Positions 1 through 9,283 are shown, counted from the first letter of the stretch. The stretch is DNA of 64,000 nucleotides from Agromyces subbeticus DSM 16689 (GCF_000421565.1 NZ_ATXG01000011.1:81293-145292), one strand, 5' to 3'. Translations and numbers: made by a program. The notes: generated by a model from the sequence alone, not told the origin.

Positions 1-1482
1 GAAGACGCCGATCTGCACGTCGCCGCCCACCGCGGGCACGCCGCTCGGGCGCGCGTTCTGCGCCTCGAAGGTCGGCTTCGCCACGGCGCTCACGTTGTCG
101 ATCGGCGTCGCCGGCTGCAGGCGCCATGCGTTGAAGCCGTAGCTCAGCACGTAGGGCGTCGCGGGGAAGACGACGCGGTCGCCGTTGCGAACGATCGTCT
201 CTTCGGTGAGGTACGGCTGCTCGTTCGGGTGCGCGGCGTTGTCGGCACGGGTGTTCCAGCCGTCGTCGAGCACGAGCAGGCGCGCGCGGTTCGCAGCGGC
301 GATCTCGGCGGCGGCGGGGCCGGCGTCGACCTGCTCGGTGCTCTTGACCGGCAGCGTCTCGCCGGCGGCGAGCCAGACCGAGCCGAAGCTCGTGGACTCA
401 TGGGTGCTCGACACGAGGTACGAGCCGGTCGGGGCGACGAGCATGCTCTCGAGCGGCTCGCGAGCCGAGCCGACGAGGCTCGACGGCAGCTCGGCCGGAG
501 CCGGCACGCCGGCCGCGGGGGTCACGACCTCTGCACCATCGGCGACCGCGGTGACCTGGGTGAGGCCGAAGTACTCGCTCACGGTGCCGGTGACCCGCAC
601 GAGGTCGCCGATCGCTCCGACAGCGGGCATCTGGAAGACGAACAGGCCGTCGGATGCACCGGGGGTGGTGTCGGTGTCTGGCGTCTGGATGGTCACGCCG
701 CCGTAGCCGCCGGAGCGGTAGTCGCCGGTGATGACGCCCTCGACGGTGACCGCGGTGCCGACGAGCGGGCTCGCGTCACCCGTGCCCTGCACCTCGGCGA
801 TGGTCGCGGCGGTGGGGTCGGGCGGTTCGACGACGCCGCCGGAACCCTGCGGTGTGACCGTCTCGGTGAACGTGAAGTCGGCCGAGTTGACATCGGTGTC
901 GGCGAAGTCGGTGCGCACGATGCTGCCGGGAACCGAGTTGGTGCCGGGGTACGCGGCGACCGCGCCCTCGAAGTTCAGCGATGCGCCGTAGCCGACGTAG
1001 TCGACGACTTCGGCGTGGTTGACGATCGAGCCGGTGCCGGGGTTGATCGCGCCAGCGACGTTCGCGAGGAACAGCGACCCCGTGGTGCCGCTCGGGCCCC
1101 AGGTGAACGCGGCGTCGGTCGCGGGGAGTGCGGCGCCGCTCGCGCCGTTGCTGTTGAGGCCGATCAGGTAGTGGCTGTTCGCCGCGATCTCGCCGCTCAG
1201 TGCGCCGACGTTGCTGGCGGCGCCCGTGCTCGTGGCGCTGCGGTACTGCAGCGACCATCCGTCGAGCTGCACCGCGGAGTCGGTGGGGTTGTAGAGCTCG
1301 ACGAACTTGTTGACGAACGGCTGATTGGCACTGCCGCCACGGGCGTACACCTCGTTGATGACGACACCGGTGCCGTCGACCGAGGCGAGGGCCGGCGGCG
1401 CGGCCAGAAGGCCGGCGACGAGTGCCCCGGCAGACGCGGCCGCCACGGCCGCGAGACGTTGGATGGTGCGGCGACGATGCAT
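1..1482 (-). CDS. Secreted ExeM/NucH-type nuclease, N-terminal 494 residues (cut by window edge)
   Basis: The open frame runs off the left edge, so only the N-terminal part is visible. Residues 1-33 form a Sec signal peptide (arginine-rich start, alanine-rich core, ALA|S cleavage site). Residues about 40-150 look like a lamin-tail domain (VVINEVYARGG, KFVELYNPT). A second domain beginning TIAEVQGTGDASPL and VTVEGVITGDY matches the OB-fold-like segment that precedes the nuclease domain in ExeM/NucH extracellular DNases. The last visible residues (VGGDVQIGVF) are where the endonuclease/exonuclease/phosphatase domain normally starts, so the catalytic part lies outside the window. The start codon is preceded by GGGGAGAG at good spacing. 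The nuclease call rests on the conserved accessory domains, not on catalytic residues. Confidence 0.8.
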   Translation of the reverse strand, partial: MHRRRTIQRLAAVAAASAGALVAGLLAAPPALASVDGTGVVINEVYARGGSANQPFVNKFVELYNPTDSAVQLDGWSLQYRSATSTGAASNVGALSGEIAANSHYLIGLNSNGASGAALPATDAAFTWGPSGTTGSLFLANVAGAINPGTGSIVNHAEVVDYVGYGASLNFEGAVAAYPGTNSVPGSIVRTDFADTDVNSADFTFTETVTPQGSGGVVEPPDPTAATIAEVQGTGDASPLVGTAVTVEGVITGDYRSGGYGGVTIQTPDTDTTPGASDGLFVFQMPAVGAIGDLVRVTGTVSEYFGLTQVTAVADGAEVVTPAAGVPAPAELPSSLVGSAREPLESMLVAPTGSYLVSSTHESTSFGSVWLAAGETLPVKSTEQVDAGPAAAEIAAANRARLLVLDDGWNTRADNAAHPNEQPYLTEETIVRNGDRVVFPATPYVLSYGFNAWRLQPATPIDNVSAVAKPTFEAQNARPSGVPAVGGDVQIGVF

Positions 1483-1691
1483 GACTCTCCCCTGAGCGAT
1501 CGGATTCCCAGCAGGGGCTCGCTTGCGCGCGCCTTGCAGGGGGACACTGCCCGTAGCCTATGTGCGGCCTGTGACCCTGCCAAGGGGTATCCCCATGCCG
1601 AGAACCCTGATTTCACGCGGTGTTCACACGGTTGCGCTCAGATGAGCAGGCGCGAGGATTCCGTCCGCTCGAATGAGCGAACGCCGGGTGA

Positions 1692-4365
1692 TCAGAGCCG
1701 AACGAGCCCGATCACGCGCACCACTGCGACGCCCTCTTCGACCGAGGCGTCGAGGTCGACCTCGGCACGGATGCGCCAGTCGTGGTCGCCGGCCGGGTCG
1801 TCGATCGTCTGCTCGACGCGCCACACGCCCTCGGCGGCATCCGTCTCGTCGATCGTGACCAGTTTCGGCGATCGCGCCGCGGGGCCGATGCCGATCTCGT
1901 CGTGCTCGGCGTAGTAGCGATCGAGCGCGTCCGGCCAGCCGGCGTCGGGGTCGAGCTCGGCGAGCTCGTCGTCGCGCTCGAGCGCCGCGAGCTGCACCCG
2001 CCGGAACAGCTCGTTGCGCACGAGCACGGTGAAGGCGCGCCGATTCGTGAGCACCGACGGCGGCGCCGGCGGCACCACGGCGGTCTCGTCTTCGGGCAGG
2101 TGCGACGAGGGGTCGATGAGTTCGTTCCACTCGTCGACGAGGCTCGAGTCGACCTGGCGCACGACCTCGCCGAGCCACTCGATGATGTCGAGCAGCTCTT
2201 CGTTCTTCGCCTCGGTCGGCACCGTCTGGCGGATCGCCCGGAAGGCGTCTGAGAGGTAGCGGAGCACGAGGCCCTCGCTGCGCGCCAGCTGGTAAGCGCC
2301 GACGTATTCCCCGAACGACATGCTGCGCTCGAACATGTCTCGCACCACCGATTTCGGTGACAGTTCGAAGTCGCGAACCCATGGCTGACTCGACGCGAAG
2401 ACCTCGAACGACTGCGCGAGCAGCTCGTCGAGCGGCTTGGGCCAGGTGACCTGCTCGACGAGCTCCATGCGCTCGTCGTATTCGATGCCCTCTTGCTTCA
2501 TGCGGCCGATTGCCTCGCCCCTGGCCTTGAACTGCTGCTGCGAGAGGATCGGTCGCGGGTCGTCGAGCGTCGACTCGATGACGCTCACGACATCGAGCGC
2601 GTAGTGGCCGGTTCCCGCGCCGTTCTCGGCGGTCGCCTCGGGGTCGAGCAGCTCGATCGCGGCGAGCGCGAATGGCGACAGCGGCTGGTTGAGCGCGAAG
2701 TTCGGCTGCAGGTCGACCGTGAGGCGTACGGACGGCATCGAGGTTCTGTCGGCGTTCGGCACGAGTTCGACGACGCCCGCCTCGCGCAGCGTGCGAAAGA
2801 TCTCGAGGGCGCGTCGGGCGAGCTCGAACTGTCGAGCGCGCGGCTCGTGGTTGTCGAACACGAGCGAGCGGATGTCGCCGATGACGTCGCCCCCGCGGCC
2901 GATCACGTTGATCAGCATCGCCGCCGTGAGCTTCAGCTGCGGCACGAGCGGCTCGGGCTCGGCGGCGACGCGCCGGGGGGGCCCGGCCGGCCCCCCCCCG
3001 CTCAGGCCCCGCGGCGGCCCCCCCCCCCCGCCGCCCGCCGCGGTCGCCCCGCCCCGCCCCGGCGTGCTCCGGCGGCGGCCGGGGGGCCGGGGGGGGGGGG
3101 GGGGGGAGCCGGTCGTACGAGGCCTCGCCCCACGTGATCTGGCCGGCCGGCGCCTTCTTGCGCACGATCTTCTTGATCTTCTTCGGGTCGTCGCCCGCCT
3201 TGCGCACGGCGGCGTCGTTCTCGATCTCGTGCTCGGGCGCGAGCACCACCACGGTGCCCGCGGTGTCGTAGCCGGCCCGCCCGGCCCGCCCCGCGACCTG
3301 GTGGAACTCGCGGGCGCTCAGCTGCCGCATCCGCTGCCCGTCGAACTTCACGAGCGCCGTGATCAGCACGGTGCGAATGGGCACGTTGATGCCGACGCCG
3401 AGGGTGTCGGTGCCGCAGATGACCCGCAGCAGCCCCCGTTGCGCGAGCGTCTCGACGAGGCGGCGATACCGCGGCAGCATGCCGGCGTGGTGCACGCCGA
3501 TGCCCGAGCGCACGAGTCGCGAGAGGGTCTTGCCGAAGGCCGTGTTGAAGCGGAAGCCGCCGAGCGCCTCGGCGATCTCGTCGCGCTGCTCACGCGTGAT
3601 CACGCGGATCGAGGAGAGCGCCTGCGCCCGCTCCATGGCGGCGGCCTGCGAGAAGTGCACGATGTAGACGGGTGCCTGCCGGGTCTCGATGAGCTCTTCG
3701 ACCGTCTCTTGCACGGGTGTCTTCGCGTACGAGAAGTGCAGCGGCACCGGACGGTCGACTCCCGTGACGAGCGCCGTCTCGCGGCCCGTGCGGCGCTTCA
3801 GGTCGGCCGCGATGCCGGTGACGTCGCCGAGCGTGGCCGACATGAGGATGAACTGCGCCCGGTGCAGCGTGAGCAGCGGCACCTGCCACGCCCAGCCGCG
3901 ATCGGGGTCGCCGTAGTAGTGGAACTCGTCCATCACGACCTGGTCGACGTCGGCGTCGGGCCCGTGGCGCAGGGCGAGGTTCGCGAGGATCTCGGCGGTG
4001 CAGCAGATGATGGGGGCATCGGGGTTCACCGAGCTGTCACCCGTGACCATGCCCACGTTCGCGGCGCCGAAGATGTCGGCGAGCTGGAAGAACTTCTCGG
4101 AGACGAGCGCCTTGATCGGCGCGGTGTAGTAGCTGCGACCGCCGCGAGCGAGGGATGCCGCGTGGGCGGCGACCGCGACGAGCGACTTGCCGGTGCCCGT
4201 GGGCGTGGAGAGCACGACGTTGGCGCCCGAGACGATCTCGATGACGGCCTCGTCTTGCGCGGGGTAGAGCGGCAGACCGCGCCCCTCGGCCCAGCCGACG
4301 AAGGCGTCGTACATCGCATCGGCGTTGTACGGGCTCGGGGCGAGCTCGGGCAGGGTCTGCGTCAT
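1692..4365 (-). CDS. DEAD/DEAH-box helicase with DUF3516 C-terminus; reading frame broken
   Basis: Superfamily 2 ATP-dependent RNA/DNA helicase of the actinobacterial DUF3516 group, usually about 830-860 residues. Walker A STPTGTGKS lies near residues 53-61, followed by the DEFH box (VVMDEFHYYGD), SAT motif and motif VI QVAGRAGRAG. After ...SYDRL (codon ending at 3106) the frame enters a G/C tract. The expected continuation VAAEPEPLVPQLKLT starts in a different frame at 2969 and runs to the stop at 1692 with family-like sequence. Taking out the 133-136 nt in between would give a normal protein of about 845 residues. As written, the upstream frame instead continues as arginine/alanine-rich nonsense to 1624. 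The start at 4365 has a leaderless-type -10 element 6 nt upstream. The gene is probably intact in the organism. Confidence 0.85.
2970..3105. other. G/C homopolymer tract interrupting the helicase gene
   Basis: About 136 nt consisting almost only of G and C, with runs of 9 or more C near 2991 and 3020 and a run of more than 15 G near 3090-3106. It sits exactly between two codons that are adjacent in the helicase family, and its length is not a multiple of three. It looks like collapsed or erroneous assembly sequence and not like a mobile element: there are no terminal repeats and no coding potential. Confidence 0.75.
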
Positions 4366-4377
4366 CCGTCGAGTCTG
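4366..4377 (-). promoter_or_regulatory. Leaderless-type promoter of the helicase gene
   Basis: On the minus strand the hexamer CAGACT (4372-4377) is followed by exactly 6 nt and then the ATG. This fits an actinobacterial -10 element (xAnnnT) with transcription starting at the start codon. No Shine-Dalgarno sequence is present. Confidence 0.5.
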
Positions 4378-4407
4378 TCACGCGCTCGGGATGCCCCGGG
4401 CCGCCGC

Positions 4408-5064
4408 CTACTGCGCGTCGATGATGACGATCGGGCCGGTCGACGACGACCACTCGACCGTGCCGTGCTCGAAGACGCCGCGCAGCATTCCGGACTCGGG
4501 AGCGGGCTCGACGTCACACACCGGCAGGCCGAGCGGCGATCGCTCCCACCCGAGCAGCGCCCAGATGTCGCGCACCATGCCGAATACGATCGCGGATCCG
4601 TGCGCCGGGGTCCAGTAGATCGAACCGCCCTCGAAGTGGCCGACGCCGCCCGCGAGCCGGCCGCCGTGCTCCGACTCGGCGAGCGGCTGCTCGTCGGTCG
4701 TCGGGAAGCCGAGGAACGAGGCTTCGGCGCCCACGCCGTACCAGTGCTCGGCGACGAGTCCGTGCACCTCGTGTGCACCGGTGCGCTCCGACCAGTAGAC
4801 GGCCCCGTGCTCGTACTCGCGTCGATACAGTTCACCCGAACCGATGCGCGTGTGGGGTGCGATCGCCTCGCCGAGCACCGGGTGCTCGGCTCGCTTGGCG
4901 CTGATCGCCGGCACGGCGAGCAGCAGCTGGTTCGCCCGGTCGTAGCGCACGGCGCTGCGGAAGTCGCTCCAGCTCAGGGCCTGCTCGGCATGGCTCGACC
5001 GCACCTCGCCGCGTGCCGCAGGCACGTGGCCGGGTCGCGTGGGCCGCGTCATCCGCTCGATCAT
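4408..5064 (-). CDS. LGFP-repeat protein
   Basis: Protein of 218 residues built of LGFP-type repeats, each with W/Y-G-x-E-x-x-LG-P and a following GG-x-x-x-F-x-x-G-x-I-Y-W segment. Examples are GAEASFLGFPTTDEQPLA with HFEGGSIYWTPAHG, and ERSPLGLPVCDVEPAP. LGFP repeats are found in actinobacterial cell-envelope proteins and are thought to aid wall anchoring or sugar binding. No signal peptide or membrane segment is visible in this copy, so export is uncertain. The start at 5064 was chosen because GAAGGG lies 8 nt before it; an in-frame extension to 5229 is possible but has no ribosome site and unlike composition. Confidence 0.75.
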   Translation of the reverse strand: MIERMTRPTRPGHVPAARGEVRSSHAEQALSWSDFRSAVRYDRANQLLLAVPAISAKRAEHPVLGEAIAPHTRIGSGELYRREYEHGAVYWSERTGAHEVHGLVAEHWYGVGAEASFLGFPTTDEQPLAESEHGGRLAGGVGHFEGGSIYWTPAHGSAIVFGMVRDIWALLGWERSPLGLPVCDVEPAPESGMLRGVFEHGTVEWSSSTGPIVIIDAQ

Positions 5065-5254
5065 CGCTCGAACCCTTCTCTGCCTGGAGCCACCGGCGCG
5101 CCACCCGGCGCCGAAACGGGGGAAGCCGGCCTGCACCTCGTGTTCGGAACGCGATGCCGGCCGGCTGCCAGATCTCCACCGCGCGGTGACAGTTCCCCCT
5201 GCGGTCCACGAGTGGTGATCGCTCATCACGATACGAAGCGAAGCGGATGTCGCG

Positions 5255-5274
5255 GATCAGGGGTATCCCTGATC
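5255..5274. terminator. Stem-loop downstream of the TetR gene
   Basis: Perfect 8-bp arms GATCAGGG (5255-5262) and CCCTGATC (5267-5274) around a GTAT loop, 9 nt past the TetR stop codon. There is no U-tract, as is common for terminators in GC-rich actinobacteria. Confidence 0.55.
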
Positions 5275-5282
5275 TTCGCGGG

Positions 5283-5894
5283 TCAGGCGCGGGCGGCAGC
5301 CTCGGCTTGTGCGGCGCTCGCGAGCACTTCGACGGAGCGCACGATCACGTTGCGCCGTGCGGCTGCGCGGTCACCCGGCGCACCGGTGGCGCCGACGACG
5401 AGCAGCGTGTCGAGGTGCCCGAGCACGGGCCATCCGTTCACGAGCGTCACGATCGTGAGGAGCAGTTCGGCCGCTTGCTCCAGATCGATGCCGGGCAGCA
5501 ACTCGCGGAACCGCTCGGCCTTCACCCGGTGGTACTCGATGCGCGCGGCGTCGGCGGCCGCGCCGGCACCGCGCTCGAGGCCCTCCCAGAACAGCAGGCG
5601 CGGAATCGTGGACTGGATGATGTGGTGGTCGAAGAGGCGACCCGCGTAGTCGCCGGCGGCGGCCGGCCCCGTGCCCGACAACGGCACGGCGTCCATCGTC
5701 TCGCGCAATTGGGTGGCGAGCACGGTGGCGAAGAGCTCGTCCTTCTTGCCGAAGTACTGGTAGATGCGCTCCTTGTTGACCCCGGCCGACGTCGCGATGC
5801 GATCCATGCGGGCGCCTGCGAGCCCGTGCTCGCTGAACTCGGCGGTCGCCGCCTCGAGCAGCAGGCGTTTCGTGCGCTCGGTGTCCCAGGCCAT
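5283..5894 (-). CDS. TetR-family transcriptional regulator
   Basis: Regulator of 203 residues. The N-terminal helix-turn-helix is clear (TKRLLLEAATAEFSEHG, then MDRIATSAGVNKERIYQYF and KKDELF). The C-terminal part (residues about 75-200) is a helical ligand domain of the variable TetR type; its ligand cannot be read from sequence. The start at 5894 follows a leaderless-type -10 (TAGAGT) by 7 nt; an 18-residue upstream extension would include the operator region and is unlikely. It is divergent from a small membrane-protein gene at 5992, with two inverted repeats between them, so the two are probably regulator and target. Confidence 0.88.
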   Translation of the reverse strand: MAWDTERTKRLLLEAATAEFSEHGLAGARMDRIATSAGVNKERIYQYFGKKDELFATVLATQLRETMDAVPLSGTGPAAAGDYAGRLFDHHIIQSTIPRLLFWEGLERGAGAAADAARIEYHRVKAERFRELLPGIDLEQAAELLLTIVTLVNGWPVLGHLDTLLVVGATGAPGDRAAARRNVIVRSVEVLASAAQAEAAARA

Positions 5895-5930
5895 GTTTGC
5901 CACTCTAGCAATTCTCCAACCGGGTGGTTG
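5895..5930 (-). promoter_or_regulatory. TetR gene promoter with overlapping inverted repeat
   Basis: TAGAGT (5902-5907, minus strand) lies 7 nt before the ATG, fitting a leaderless promoter. Just upstream is the inverted repeat CAACC-GGGT-GGTTG (5917-5930), a plausible operator for autoregulation. Confidence 0.5.
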
Positions 5931-5952
5931 TGAAATGAGTCTGGGCATGGTT

Positions 5953-5978
5953 CAATTGCAACTAATCAGTTGGAATTG
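5953..5978. promoter_or_regulatory. Probable TetR operator
   Basis: Inverted repeat CAATTGCAACT (5953-5963) and AGTTGGAATTG (5968-5978), 10 of 11 positions matching around a 4-nt centre. It lies in an AT-rich patch 14 nt before the 5992 start codon, where binding would block the divergent membrane-protein gene. Confidence 0.65.
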
Positions 5979-5991
5979 ACCGAGGAGTCGC

Positions 5992-6327
5992 ATGAGCACC
6001 ACCGCATCCACCCCCGCCATCACGAGCGACACGACCGCGCTGTCGGTCGCCGCCGCACCGCTCGCACCCGCAGCTCCGCTCGCACCCGCGGCTCCGCCGT
6101 CGGTGCACGCTCGCGCCGTCATCACCTGGCTCGCGATCTTTCCACTCGTCGCGATCGGCATGATGCTGCTCGGCCCGGTCTCGGAGTCGTGGCATCCCGT
6201 GCTTCGAGCCTTCGTGCTGACGCTCGTGGTCGTGCCGCTCGCGGTCTACCTCGTGGTGCCGCGGCTGATGAGCGCCTACGGCTCGCTCCGTCGCCGGGCA
6301 GCGCGCCGGGTCGCCCGTCAGGGGTGA
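5992..6327 (+). CDS. Small two-helix membrane protein under TetR control
   Basis: Protein of 111 residues. The first 40 are Ala/Pro/Thr-rich with a short repeat (APLAPAAPLAPAAP). Two membrane helices follow (VITWLAIFPLVAIGMMLLG and FVLTLVVVPLAVYLVVP), and a basic tail ends the protein (RRRAARRVARQ). This layout resembles small DUF2798-like proteins often placed next to TetR regulators, but I do not see a diagnostic motif. The start follows CCGAGGAGT within 6-8 nt. Function unknown; its divergent regulator suggests a stress- or ligand-induced role. Confidence 0.7.
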   Translation: MSTTASTPAITSDTTALSVAAAPLAPAAPLAPAAPPSVHARAVITWLAIFPLVAIGMMLLGPVSESWHPVLRAFVLTLVVVPLAVYLVVPRLMSAYGSLRRRAARRVARQG

Positions 6328-6417
6328 CCCTGACGGGGATCTCCACGGCGGCACAGGCGACACCGCATGCCGCCAGCCGCTAGCGTTCGCTCAGACGCAC
6401 TCGCCCGAGGAGAACCC

Positions 6418-8568
6418 ATGCGCATCGCGCCCAGTCCGACGCCCGACGCGGCACCCGACTTCGATGAACGCGCAGCCGACTCGAGCGCCGACGCGAGCGG
6501 CGACGCCGGCACGTACGACCGCGCGCTCGTGGTCGTGCACGGCATGGGCAACGCGTACCGCAGCCAGATCCTGCTCGAGTGGGCCGAACCGCTGCTCGGC
6601 CGCATGGACTGGCTCGCCCGCGACAAGGTCATCGGCGGCGAAGAGCGGCACGGGGTGCAGATCCACTCCTCCGACCTGTCGGGCGACGTGCCGATCGTCA
6701 CGGCGACCGTGCGCTACCCGGGGCTGCGGGCGCAGCAGCAAGCACAGGAGCAGGCGCGAGCGGGCGGCTCGGCGGCGGCCGATGCGACCTCCGACCCCGC
6801 CGACGACGTGCTGCTGAAGATCGCCATCCTCGAGGCGCGCTGGTCGGAGTCGTTCGTGCCGATGAGCCGCGGGCAGGTCTTCCAGTGGGCCGTCGTGTTC
6901 ATGTGGCGCATGATCTGGCGCGTGCTCGACCTCTTTCTCGGCACCATGGTGCTCGTGCCGTGGTACACCCTCGTGCGGCACGTGACCGCGCCGCGAGGTG
7001 CGCCCCGTGAACTGCCGAGACTCGTCGACCTCGTCATCGATCTCGTGCGGCTCATCGTCTGCAGCTTCGGCTTCGCCGTCACCTGGCTCTTCCTCGTGCT
7101 GCTCGCCACGGTGCTCACGCCCGTGCTGCCGCTGCTCAGCCCGCTGCTCATCATTCCCTGGTTCAAGAACCTCGCGCAGAACGCGATCGACGGCATCATC
7201 GAGTCGATCGGCGATGTCGCGGCGTGGAAGGAGCGGCCGCTCCGCGCCTCGGCGATGCGACTCGTGGTGCGCAACGCCCTCGACCACGCCAAGGAGCTCG
7301 TCGGCGACGGTGACGTGCACCTCTTCGCGCACTCGCAGGGCGCCGCCGTCGCGACCTACACGCTCTTCGAAGAGCTGACGCCGAGCGACTACAACGTCAC
7401 CCGGCTCACGACGGTGGGCGCCGCGGTCGTCCTGCTCGGCCGTGACAAGTGGCTCGGCCGGCCCGACGAGTACACGCCCGTCGCGAAGTGGATCGAGCGC
7501 AACACGGGCGTCGCCGACGATCGCCAGGTCGCATGGGCCAACCACTGGGCCATCTGGGACCCGTTCTCGGCCGGCCCCATCGCCGACACCGCGCCCGGTC
7601 GCCGCGAGCGCTGGCGCAACGCCTACTTTCCGGGCCGGGCGAGCGTGCGCGGGCCAGAGGAGCATGCCGTGCACAACACGAGCCAGCCGTTCCTCGACCA
7701 CTCCGTCTACTTCGAGAACACGATCCAGGTGGTCGAGCCGACCGCGCGGCACCTGCTCGGCCCGGAGTTTCCGCCGGCGCCGGCCACCGTCGCCTACGTC
7801 GAGAACCGGCTCTCGGTGATCGACAAGAAGTCGCTCGGCATCAACATGCTCGCCGCCGTCGTGATCGCGGCGATCCTGCCCGGGCTACCGGGCGTGCCTG
7901 CACTCGTGGCCACCCTCGCGAGCTGGGTCGCCGGCGCGATCGGGTTCGTCATCGGCATCTTTCCGGGCGGGCAGGATGTCGCCGAGACGGTGCCGGCCGC
8001 GATCGCCTCGGCCTCGATCATCACCGACCCGGCGTCGTTCGGGCCCTGGAGCTGGCTGCTCGCCTCGGCGCTCACCCTCGCGGTGCTGATCTGGCTGAAC
8101 CAGTTGCTCTCACGAGTGACCCGTCGTTCGCGCGAGTGGGATCGCTGCCCGGTCGAGCCGAGGCACTGGCTCGTGCTGAGCTCGATTCCGCGCGCCATCT
8201 TCGTCGCCGGCGCGTTCCTCTGCGTGTGGTTCGCGATCCGCGCGTGGGCAGCGCCGCCGCTCGAGTGGTTGCTCGTCGACGCCGTCGTGCTCGCCATCGT
8301 GGCGGTGTTCGTCTTCGTCGAGCCGCTCTACTCCCCCGTTCCGGTCGTCGTCGAGGCCCGCACCAGTGACGACGACGCCGGCGGCCCGACGATCGTCGCG
8401 GCATCGCGGCCGATGAAGCTCCGCGACGCCGTGCTCACCGAGGAGTTCACCCGCGATCTCGAACGCCGGCGCAGCCTGCTGCGTCCGCAGGGCTGGCGCG
8501 CGCGAATCTGGGCGCGCTGGTTCCACGACTGGAAGCCGCCGGTCAGCGCGAACGAGCCGTCGGCCTGA
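6418..8568 (+). CDS. Multi-pass membrane protein with alpha/beta-hydrolase (lipase-like) motifs
   Basis: Protein of 716 residues. An oxyanion-hole-like segment ALVVVHGMGN spans about 36-45 and a nucleophile elbow HLFAHSQGAA about 301-310, with Ser306 in AHSQG. Both are what a serine hydrolase or lipase needs. Hydrophobic helices lie at about 160-190 and 205-265, before the elbow, and again near 475-530, 545-560 and 595-640. The catalytic part would therefore sit in or at the membrane. A candidate catalytic His is in the region after HNTSQPFLDH. The start at 6418 follows GAGGAG by 6 nt. The gene ends 26 nt inside the convergent DUF1353 gene. Substrate is unknown. Confidence 0.75.
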   Translation: MRIAPSPTPDAAPDFDERAADSSADASGDAGTYDRALVVVHGMGNAYRSQILLEWAEPLLGRMDWLARDKVIGGEERHGVQIHSSDLSGDVPIVTATVRYPGLRAQQQAQEQARAGGSAAADATSDPADDVLLKIAILEARWSESFVPMSRGQVFQWAVVFMWRMIWRVLDLFLGTMVLVPWYTLVRHVTAPRGAPRELPRLVDLVIDLVRLIVCSFGFAVTWLFLVLLATVLTPVLPLLSPLLIIPWFKNLAQNAIDGIIESIGDVAAWKERPLRASAMRLVVRNALDHAKELVGDGDVHLFAHSQGAAVATYTLFEELTPSDYNVTRLTTVGAAVVLLGRDKWLGRPDEYTPVAKWIERNTGVADDRQVAWANHWAIWDPFSAGPIADTAPGRRERWRNAYFPGRASVRGPEEHAVHNTSQPFLDHSVYFENTIQVVEPTARHLLGPEFPPAPATVAYVENRLSVIDKKSLGINMLAAVVIAAILPGLPGVPALVATLASWVAGAIGFVIGIFPGGQDVAETVPAAIASASIITDPASFGPWSWLLASALTLAVLIWLNQLLSRVTRRSREWDRCPVEPRHWLVLSSIPRAIFVAGAFLCVWFAIRAWAAPPLEWLLVDAVVLAIVAVFVFVEPLYSPVPVVVEARTSDDDAGGPTIVAASRPMKLRDAVLTEEFTRDLERRRSLLRPQGWRARIWARWFHDWKPPVSANEPSA

Positions 8569-9283
8569 GCACCCCGACCGGGTCGCCACCGGTCACGAGC
8601 TCGACGAGCGCCTCGACCAGGCGGAACGGCACGATCGCGAGCAGTTGCACCGCCACGAACGGCCCGAGCCAGGCGATCGAGAAGCTCAGCACGAGCATCG
8701 CCCCGCCGAGGCGGCCCCACACGAGTGCGGCGAGCACGACGACGACGAGAAGCACGAGCCACAGCGGGTTCCAGAACGCGGCGACGGATGCCCCGAGCAC
8801 GACCAGGCCGCCGAGCACCGCCTGCGCGACGAAGACGAGCCCGGCGGCACCGCCGAACTCGCGCTCCCGATCGGCCGAGATCCACGCCCACATGAGCCAC
8901 GCCCGCACGAGCGGCACGCCCTGCTCGCGCAGCGCGGTGCGGAAGACCCGGTCGTCGAACCGGCGCTGCGCGAGGGCGGCGCGCCGGTCGCCGAGCCCGG
9001 CCGCGATCACCGAGCGCGAGTCGTGCAGCAGCGCCGGTGCCGACTGCCGGCCGTAGCTCGCGATGAGCCCCCACAGCCACGACGGCACGGACGCGAGATC
9101 GGAGTCGGAGGGCGACACGGCCTCGCCCGCTCGCGCGACGTGCACGGGCACTTCGTACGCCCTGCCGCTGACCGGGTCGAGATAGTGGAACGGTCGCCGC
9201 AGCTCGAAGCGGTGCCCGTCGGCGGGCCGCTGGGCGAGCAGCAGCTCGTCGAGCGGCCGGCCGTCGTCGGTGAGGAATGGCAT
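8543..9283 (-). CDS. DUF1353 domain membrane protein
   Basis: Protein of 246 residues. The N-terminal half carries DUF1353-type sequence (FHYLDPVSGRAYEVP, then DSDLASVPSWLWGLI and SAPALLHDS), a domain of unknown function also known from phage proteins. The C-terminal half has two to three membrane helices (residues about 150-225, e.g. NPLWLVLLVVVVLAALVW). AAGGAGA lies 8 nt before the chosen start. It overlaps the tail of the convergent hydrolase gene by 26 nt. Role unknown. Confidence 0.75.
   Translation of the reverse strand: MPFLTDDGRPLDELLLAQRPADGHRFELRRPFHYLDPVSGRAYEVPVHVARAGEAVSPSDSDLASVPSWLWGLIASYGRQSAPALLHDSRSVIAAGLGDRRAALAQRRFDDRVFRTALREQGVPLVRAWLMWAWISADREREFGGAAGLVFVAQAVLGGLVVLGASVAAFWNPLWLVLLVVVVLAALVWGRLGGAMLVLSFSIAWLGPFVAVQLLAIVPFRLVEALVELVTGGDPVGVLRPTARSR

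Noticed and set aside
229..1914. Long plus-strand frame over the nuclease gene
   Set aside because: It is the complement of a gene with signal peptide and clear domains; the translation is Arg/Gly/Asp/Val-rich with no family sequence, as usual for antisense frames in high-GC DNA.
2970..3105. Programmed frameshift or intein in the helicase
   Set aside because: The tract adds about 45 meaningless codons, has no splicing motifs and no slippery site in a conserved place; an artefact is simpler.
2689..5649. Plus-strand frame of 986 codons
   Set aside because: Antisense to helicase, LGFP and TetR genes and runs through the suspicious G/C tract; no recognisable domain.
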